Source: Anaerovorax odorimutans (GTDB lineage: Bacteria; Bacillota; Clostridia; Peptostreptococcales; JAAYPU01). From it: DNA of 64,000 nucleotides. The stretch covers positions 1 through 64,000 of the forward strand of contig JAENZQ010000012.1 in NCBI GenBank assembly GCA_016841185.1, written 5' to 3'. A model generated the notes under the pieces. It was given only the letters and a program-made list of their open reading frames with translations, ran no database searches and was not told the origin of the DNA. The translations under genes and the position numbers were made by a program. Shown piece after piece: positions 58,888-64,000 of the stretch; within the stretch, counting starts at the first letter, position 1, and the number at the start of each line of letters is the position of its first letter.

Positions 58888-59691
58888 ATGATCGGATTCA
58901 GTTTAGAAAAGAACAGAAATGGTGTGGTATGGTTAAAAATACCGAAGTTTGAAAAAACAGGTATGGTTTTGGCGGCCTTTACCACCCGGATCGGAGGCTG
59001 TAGTACCGGTCGGTATGAGTCTTTGAATCTTGGGATAAATACAGGTGATCAGAGAGAATTTACAGATAAGAACTTTCAAAAAGTCAAAAGGGCGTTATCT
59101 TTAGATGATACGGTTTCTTTATATCAGATTCATTCGGATATTGTGATAGAGATAAAAAAATGTAATGTTATTAGCACTATCGGACGATTCATTTATGATC
59201 AGGGAGATGCTTTGGTTACAGATGACCCGGGAATAGCGCTTATTACATATCATGCGGATTGCATCCCCGTTTATTTTTTGGATGTAAAAAAAAGGGTGGT
59301 TGGATTGGCGCATAGCGGTTGGAAAGGTACGGCCAGCCAAATAGCAGTTAAAACTGTTGAGAAAATGCAGGCTTTATATAACAGCCGACCATGTGATATA
59401 ATGGCGGCTGTCGGACCGGGTATAGATTTTTGCTGTTTCGAAACGGGAAAAGAAGTTTTTGATGTATTCCATAATCAATTGGCTTATGAGAAAGTCTTTT
59501 TCAAAAAACTACCCAATGAGAAATATCAGATTGATTTAAAAGGCATCATAAAAAACCAGCTGAAAAGTAAAGGATTACAAGATATAGAGATGAGTTCATC
59601 CTGTACAATGTGTCAGGAGGATTTATTTTTTTCATACAGGCGGGATAAAGGAGATACCGGCCGTATGGCAGCAATTTTGCAGCTATTATAA
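58888..59691 (+). CDS. pgeF: Peptidoglycan editing factor PgeF (YfiH family)
   Basis: Product of 267 aa with TTRIGGCSTGRYESLNLG, the zinc/active-site blocks TYHADCIPVYFLD and A-H-S-G-W-K-G-T, and VGPGIDFCCFE. The family was once called a laccase-like polyphenol oxidase; E. coli YfiH hydrolyses wrongly built L-Ser muropeptide precursors. Location after nrdR is common in Firmicutes. Confidence 0.9.
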   Translation: MIGFSLEKNRNGVVWLKIPKFEKTGMVLAAFTTRIGGCSTGRYESLNLGINTGDQREFTDKNFQKVKRALSLDDTVSLYQIHSDIVIEIKKCNVISTIGRFIYDQGDALVTDDPGIALITYHADCIPVYFLDVKKRVVGLAHSGWKGTASQIAVKTVEKMQALYNSRPCDIMAAVGPGIDFCCFETGKEVFDVFHNQLAYEKVFFKKLPNEKYQIDLKGIIKNQLKSKGLQDIEMSSSCTMCQEDLFFSYRRDKGDTGRMAAILQLL

Positions 59692-59706
59692 TAGAGGAAA
59701 GAAGTG

Positions 59707-60393
59707 ATGGATATGGAAAAAACCAAAGTTCTTGTGGTGGATGATGAGCAACATATATTGGAGCTCCTTTCTTATAATTTAGAAGATAATGGATATCAGG
59801 TGTTTACTGCGGAGAATGGATTACAGGCTTTGGAGTATCTTACCGGCCGGAAATTTGATTTAATACTTCTGGATGTTATGCTTCCCGGTATGAACGGTGT
59901 TGAAGTATGTAAAAAAGCAAGGTTGGAATATAAGTTAAATACGCCTATTATAATGTTGACTGCCAAATCGGAAGAAATTGATAAGATACTGGGTTTGGAA
60001 CTGGGTGCGGATGACTATGTAACAAAACCTTTCAGTATCAGGGAACTTTTGGCAAGGATCAAGGCAGTGATGCGGCGTTATGATCAGAAGGAACCGGATT
60101 CCAATGTTATAAAAGTGAAAGATATTTCTATTAATATTGATAAGCATGAAGTATTAAAAGAAGATCAAGTGATAGAATTGACATATAAGGAATTTGAGCT
60201 TCTGAAAGTGCTTTTCCAAAACAGGGGGAAAGTATTGACCAGAGAATTTTTATTAGACACCATCTGGGGGTATGATTATATCGGAGAAACCAGAACTGTA
60301 GATGTCCATGTCCGATATTTAAGAAAAAAACTGAGGGATGAGGAGTCAAATTATATTGAGACCATACGAGGTGTCGGTTATAAAGTGAAGTGA
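59707..60393 (+). CDS. phoP: PhoP-type response regulator
   Basis: ATG at 59707 follows GAGGAAAGAAG; GTG 59704 and ATG 59713 are alternatives. The receiver domain has VVDDEQ with the Asp pair, LDVMLPG with the phospho-Asp, T-A-K and K-P-F. The winged helix ends RTVDVHVRYLRKKLRDEE and R-G-V-G-Y-K-V. Pairing with the next kinase and with the Pho-box arrays before pstS supports a phosphate role. Confidence 0.88.
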   Translation: MDMEKTKVLVVDDEQHILELLSYNLEDNGYQVFTAENGLQALEYLTGRKFDLILLDVMLPGMNGVEVCKKARLEYKLNTPIIMLTAKSEEIDKILGLELGADDYVTKPFSIRELLARIKAVMRRYDQKEPDSNVIKVKDISINIDKHEVLKEDQVIELTYKEFELLKVLFQNRGKVLTREFLLDTIWGYDYIGETRTVDVHVRYLRKKLRDEESNYIETIRGVGYKVK

Positions 60394-60402
60394 GTGATAA
60401 GA

Positions 60403-62160
60403 ATGAAGCGGAAAATTCTTTTTTTTATAGTAGCTGTTATATTTCTGAGTATTACCATTACCAGCATTATAACGCTGGTATTAATGAAAGAACAATATCT
60501 GGGACAGATAGAAAACAGCCTGATAACAGATTGTGAGTTGATAAACAGTTTTTTAATGGAAGCGGATTATCATGATCCTCATTTTAACTTTGATGGTCAT
60601 GCGAATTCATTTTCTGAAGATATAGGAGCAAGAGTAACCTTTATCGATACAGAAGGTACGGTTATAGGAGATTCGGAAGTTGAAAAAAGACATCTAAAGC
60701 AGATGGAAAACCATCGATACCGAGAAGAGGTGGACGAAGCTTTCAAAGGGGAGATCGGCAAAGGGATAAGAAAGAGCAGTACCATTGGAATAGATTATAT
60801 GTATATTGCTTTAGCTTTCGGAAAAGATGGACATGTTGACGGTGTAACACGTATTGCTTTTCCTTTATATCAATTGAAACAAATTAATAGCCAAATAGGC
60901 GCTTCTATATTGATTGCATCGATCGTGGCACTTCTTTCGGCTGTTACGATAGGCGTTCTTTATTCCGGAAGAGTTACAAGACCCATTGTCCATTTAACGG
61001 AATATGCGCAAAAAATCTCAGAAGGCCGTTACGAGGAAAAAGTGTATATTAAAACAGGTGATGAAATAGAAGTATTAGGGGATGCTCTCAATGAAATGGG
61101 CAGAAGGTTAAATGCTTCTATTGAAAAGCTGGTTGAGAACAACAGCAAGCTTTCATCTATACTTTTTAGCATGAAAGAGGCCATGCTTGCAATCGATATG
61201 GATTACAGAGTGATTATGATCAATCATGCGGCCAAGGAATTATTCCATATCGATGATGAAGCATTGGGTCATCATTTATTAAAAGTAGTTAGGAATAATC
61301 AGCTCCATATGGCTTTTCAGGATATCCTCCAAGAACAGTATATTGGAGAGCGGGAGATCGGATATAGAGATAATGAAATATTGAAGATACATACCAGTTA
61401 TATTTATAGTGAAAAAGATCATAGCAAAATAGGGGTATTGGCACTGGTTGAGAATATTACACAAATCAAGAGACTGGAAAATATGAGAAAGGACTTTGTT
61501 GCCAACGTATCTCATGAGTTAAAAACACCTCTGACTTCTATCAGTGGATTTATTGAAACTTTACAAAGCGGTGCGGCAGAAGATCCGAAGGTCAGAAAAA
61601 GATTTTTGGATATTGTATCTATAGAAACATCCAGATTAAAAAGATTGATCGAAGATTTGCTGATCTTATCCGATATTGAAAGCGGCAAGGTTGTGGATAA
61701 GGATGAGCAAATCAACGTGAATCAGGGAATTGAAGAAGTACTGACGTTACTGGATAATGAAATATGCAAGAAAAATATTAAAATCAATAAAGATTTTCCT
61801 GAAGAAAATATTATAATGAAAAAAGGCAATGCAGATCGATTCAAACAAATGATATTGAATGTCATCGACAATGCCATTAAGTATTCATACGAGAATGGTT
61901 GTATTGAGATATCTCTGATAGAAAGCAGAGATAAATTTTCAATAACTGTAAAAGACGAAGGAATAGGAATTTCTCATGAAAATCTACCCAGGCTTTTTGA
62001 AAGATTTTACAGAGTCGATTCAGCCAGATCAAAAAAGGCAGGGGGGACAGGATTGGGACTGGCCATTGTCAAGCATATCGTTATCTTGTTCGAAGGCACT
62101 ATTCAAGTTGAAAGTGAAGAAGGAAAAGGAACAACTTTTAAAATTACGCTGCCAAGATAG
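60403..62160 (+). CDS. phoR: PhoR-type sensor histidine kinase
   Basis: ATG at 60403 is used; GTG at 60394 is an alternative and no strong binding site decides. Product of about 585 aa: membrane helix at about 5-27, an outer sensor part, second helix about 163-185, HAMP (RPIVHLTEYAQKISEGRYEE), PAS, then HisKA with FVANVSHELKTPLTSI and the ATPase boxes NVIDNAIKYS, DEGIGIS and GTGLGLAIV. The layout is that of PhoR. Confidence 0.88.
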   Translation: MKRKILFFIVAVIFLSITITSIITLVLMKEQYLGQIENSLITDCELINSFLMEADYHDPHFNFDGHANSFSEDIGARVTFIDTEGTVIGDSEVEKRHLKQMENHRYREEVDEAFKGEIGKGIRKSSTIGIDYMYIALAFGKDGHVDGVTRIAFPLYQLKQINSQIGASILIASIVALLSAVTIGVLYSGRVTRPIVHLTEYAQKISEGRYEEKVYIKTGDEIEVLGDALNEMGRRLNASIEKLVENNSKLSSILFSMKEAMLAIDMDYRVIMINHAAKELFHIDDEALGHHLLKVVRNNQLHMAFQDILQEQYIGEREIGYRDNEILKIHTSYIYSEKDHSKIGVLALVENITQIKRLENMRKDFVANVSHELKTPLTSISGFIETLQSGAAEDPKVRKRFLDIVSIETSRLKRLIEDLLILSDIESGKVVDKDEQINVNQGIEEVLTLLDNEICKKNIKINKDFPEENIIMKKGNADRFKQMILNVIDNAIKYSYENGCIEISLIESRDKFSITVKDEGIGISHENLPRLFERFYRVDSARSKKAGGTGLGLAIVKHIVILFEGTIQVESEEGKGTTFKITLPR

Positions 62161-62169
62161 TCGGTTGAT

Positions 62170-62223
62170 TTTACGAATTTTTAACAATTGCTTTATCCGT
62201 TTTTAACAATCAATTTGTATACT
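62170..62223 (+). promoter_or_regulatory. Pho-box array and -10 of the pstS promoter
   Basis: TTTACG, TTAACA, TTTATC, TTAACA and TTTGTA begin at 62170, 62181, 62192, 62203 and 62214, each exactly 11 bases apart. This is the direct-repeat pattern bound by PhoP in Firmicutes (TTAACA type). A -10 TATACT follows at 62218-62223. Confidence 0.85.
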
Positions 62224-62259
62224 TGCACTTGAAAGAAAAAAAAAACGGAGGAGAGCAAA

Positions 62260-63117
62260 ATGATAAAAAGAATATTATCAGTTGGATTGATTTTAGTATT
62301 GGGTATGTTTTTACTTATTGGATGCGGTGGAGGACAAGAGTCTGCTGCTGAAAATAATGTCCCAGAAGAAGAAACCTTATCAGGTACAATAATAATCGCA
62401 GCCTCAACATCGGTACAACCTTTATCAGAAGAGCTTGGCGCAGCTTTTATGGATCAATATCCTGAGGTATCTGTTGAAGTTCAGGGTGGAGGTTCCAGCG
62501 TAGGCGTGAAGTCGGCAGCGGATAAAGTGGCAGATATCGGTGCGGCTTCAAGAGAAATTAAAGAATCCGAGAAAAGCTATGGCCTTGATGAGTATGTTAT
62601 CGCTAAAGATGGTATTGCGGTAGTGGAAAATCCCGATTGTGGTGTTGATGATCTCACCATGGAACAAATCCAGAAAATATTTATTGGGGAAGTTACAAAT
62701 TGGAGTGCTGTTGGCGGTTCGGATGCAGAAATTGTTGTCGTAAGCCGTGAAGAGGGGTCTGGAACAAGAGGTGCATTTGTTGAAATAACAGGAGTAGAAG
62801 GTGATGACGGAGATATGACTACTGCAAATGCGCTGGTTCAACCGTCAACAGGAGCGGTGAAACAGACTGTTGCCAATACCCCTGATTCCATAGGCTATAT
62901 TTCTTTAGGTGCTTTAGACAATACGGTAAAAGCTGTAAGGGTCGAGGGTGTTGAAGCCACAAATGAAAACATCCTGAATAACTCCTATAAGATTGCAAGG
63001 CCTTTTAATTACCTTACTAACGGAGAAGTATCAGAAGTCGTTCAGGCATATCTCGATTTTGTATTCAGTGCTGAAGGACAGGAAATCGTAGGACAGGAAT
63101 TTATACCTGTTAAATAG
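62260..63117 (+). CDS. pstS: Phosphate-binding lipoprotein PstS
   Basis: Product of 285 aa. A lipoprotein signal (residues 1-21) ends in LLIGCGG with the lipid Cys at about 21. The mature part has I-A-A-S-T-S-V-Q-P-L, GGGSSVGVKSAADKVADIG and SREEGSGTRGAF, the residues that hold phosphate. It captures phosphate outside the membrane for PstCAB. The Pho-box array controls it. Confidence 0.95.
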   Translation: MIKRILSVGLILVLGMFLLIGCGGGQESAAENNVPEEETLSGTIIIAASTSVQPLSEELGAAFMDQYPEVSVEVQGGGSSVGVKSAADKVADIGAASREIKESEKSYGLDEYVIAKDGIAVVENPDCGVDDLTMEQIQKIFIGEVTNWSAVGGSDAEIVVVSREEGSGTRGAFVEITGVEGDDGDMTTANALVQPSTGAVKQTVANTPDSIGYISLGALDNTVKAVRVEGVEATNENILNNSYKIARPFNYLTNGEVSEVVQAYLDFVFSAEGQEIVGQEFIPVK

Positions 63118-63138
63118 AAGAAAAAATATCAGTTTATA

Positions 63139-63170
63139 TAAAGCCCGTACCCACTTGAGTACGGGCTTTA
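63139..63170 (+). other. Strong hairpin between pstS and pstC
   Basis: TAAAGCCCGTAC at 63139-63150 pairs with GTACGGGCTTTA at 63159-63170 (12 pairs, eight-base loop). No T run follows on this strand, so it may be a processing or attenuation element that raises pstS mRNA above pstC. Confidence 0.7.
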
Positions 63171-63177
63171 TCGTGAT

Positions 63178-63216
63178 TTAACATAGAATTAACAATTTAT
63201 TAAAATCGAATTAATG
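63178..63216 (+). promoter_or_regulatory. Second Pho-box array, before pstC
   Basis: TTAACA, TTAACA, TTAAAA and TTAATG begin at 63178, 63189, 63200 and 63211, again 11 bases apart. A further TTAACA at 63225 is out of phase. It gives pstC its own PhoP-controlled promoter in addition to read-through from pstS. Confidence 0.75.
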
Positions 63217-63263
63217 TGGAAAGCTTAACATGGTTTATATAACCAATGTAATGGGGGCATATA

Positions 63264-64000
63264 ATGAAAGCTTATGAAAAAGTGATTGAAAAATTATTGC
63301 TTATATGTGCGGTAACAGCCACATTATCAGTAATTCTAATAACTATATTCATTTTTAAAGAGGGCATTTCCGTACTAAGTGATTATGGTATGATTAATTT
63401 TATTTTTGGTACGAAATGGAGCCCAACAAATGGCAATTATGGGATATTGCCTTTGATTGCGGGCTCTTTATCTGTTACCATCGGGGCTTTGGTCATAGGA
63501 ATTCCTACCGGTATTGCTTGTGCCGTATTTTTATCTGAAGTGGCGCATAAAAAAACAGCTAAAATATTGAAATCGGCAGTAGAGCTGTTGGCGGGCATCC
63601 CCTCGGTGGTTTATGGTTTTTTCGGTTTGTCTGTATTAGTTCCGGCTATTCGGCAGTTTATACTTCCGATTATACAATTATTTAATGAAGATGCCTCAAC
63701 TTCAGGTTTCAGTATTCTTGCAGGCGCTATTATTTTAGCTATTATGATTCTACCAACCATTGTAAGTATTTCTGAAAATGCAATCAGCTCTGTCCCCATA
63801 GAATATAAAGAAGCTTCTTTGGCATTAGGGGCTAATCGGCAAGAAACCATCACAAGAATTTTAGTACCTGCCGCAAAATCAGGCATTATTTCCTCTATAA
63901 TTTTAGGAATGGGAAGAGCCATTGGGGAAACCATGGCAGTTATTTTGATTACCGGAAATATGCCGAAAGTTCCCGGAGGTATGCTGGATTCGGTGGCCAC
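63264..64000 (+). CDS. pstC: Phosphate ABC transporter permease PstC (partial)
   Basis: ATG at 63264 after ATGGGGGCAT; the frame stays open to the window end (245 codons). Membrane helices at about residues 13-35, 65-90 and 105-130 are visible. The permease motif EASLALGANRQETITRILVPAAK-type loop is at about 188-210, and GMGRAIGETMAV near 221-232. It forms the channel with PstA. The end of the gene is outside the window. Confidence 0.93.
   Translation, partial: MKAYEKVIEKLLLICAVTATLSVILITIFIFKEGISVLSDYGMINFIFGTKWSPTNGNYGILPLIAGSLSVTIGALVIGIPTGIACAVFLSEVAHKKTAKILKSAVELLAGIPSVVYGFFGLSVLVPAIRQFILPIIQLFNEDASTSGFSILAGAIILAIMILPTIVSISENAISSVPIEYKEASLALGANRQETITRILVPAAKSGIISSIILGMGRAIGETMAVILITGNMPKVPGGMLDSVA

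Noticed and set aside
63611-64000. Long minus-strand frame at the window end
   Set aside because: It is opposite to pstC, whose motifs are clear; the minus frame is its shadow.

Overview
The window holds two blocks. Bases 1 to about 36,070 are most of a prophage whose left end lies outside the window. From about 36,070 to 64,000 is host chromosome. The host looks like a low-GC, spore-forming, anaerobic Firmicute of class Clostridia. The evidence is spoIIGA-sigE-sigG, a YlmC/YmxH sporulation protein, a T-box in front of thrS, an L20-type leader in front of infC, and a 4-hydroxybutyrate operon very close to that of aminobutyrate-fermenting clostridia. The species is not determined.

Prophage, early part (1-12,110): short, tightly overlapping + strand genes for recombination (ERF, NinB-like), DNA methylation (an adenine-type and a C5-cytosine methyltransferase), a radical SAM protein, a replisome organizer, dNTP hydrolysis, a Holliday-junction-type nuclease and SSB, ending in a DUF1492/ArpU-like late regulator. 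A strongly structured element (12,190-12,288) and a divergent two-gene cassette with its own promoter and palindrome (12,491-13,336) come before the packaging genes.

Prophage, late part (13,602-33,752): small and large terminase, portal, scaffold, capsid, small virion proteins, a tailspike, a head-tail connector, a large tail hub protein and a 1,053-residue virion protein. No tail tube, sheath or tape measure gene is seen, so the particle is probably podovirus-like. Lysis genes follow: an XhlA-like protein, an unusual subtilase-like/amidase fusion and a small holin-like protein. The right end carries a metallophosphoesterase and minus-strand small membrane proteins, which are candidate lysogeny cargo.

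Right junction and pilus locus (36,057-42,214): the chromosome resumes inside a reading frame that looks like the C-terminal part of a Flp1-type type IVb pilin, directly before TadE-like, DUF5702-like and second TadE-like genes, an FHA protein and a Ser/Thr kinase. The simplest reading is that the prophage is integrated in the pilin gene of a Tad-type pilus locus.

4-Hydroxybutyrate operon (42,273-48,837): a PAS/sigma-54 activator, candidate upstream activator palindromes, a NifU-domain protein, a near-consensus -24/-12 promoter, 4-hydroxybutyryl-CoA dehydratase, a NifU-like paralogue without the cysteine pair, a cysteine-rich protein, 4-hydroxybutyrate CoA-transferase and 4-hydroxybutyrate dehydrogenase. 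Together they convert succinate semialdehyde to crotonyl-CoA.

Housekeeping region (48,903-64,000): DUF445 protein, T-box and thrS, an FtsH-like protease on the minus strand, infC-rpmI-rplT with an L20-type leader and a probable AUU start, spoIIGA-sigE-sigG, ylmC/ymxH, nrdR, pgeF, and a phosphate regulon (phoP-phoR-pstS-pstC). Two arrays of 11-bp Pho-box repeats precede pstS and pstC.
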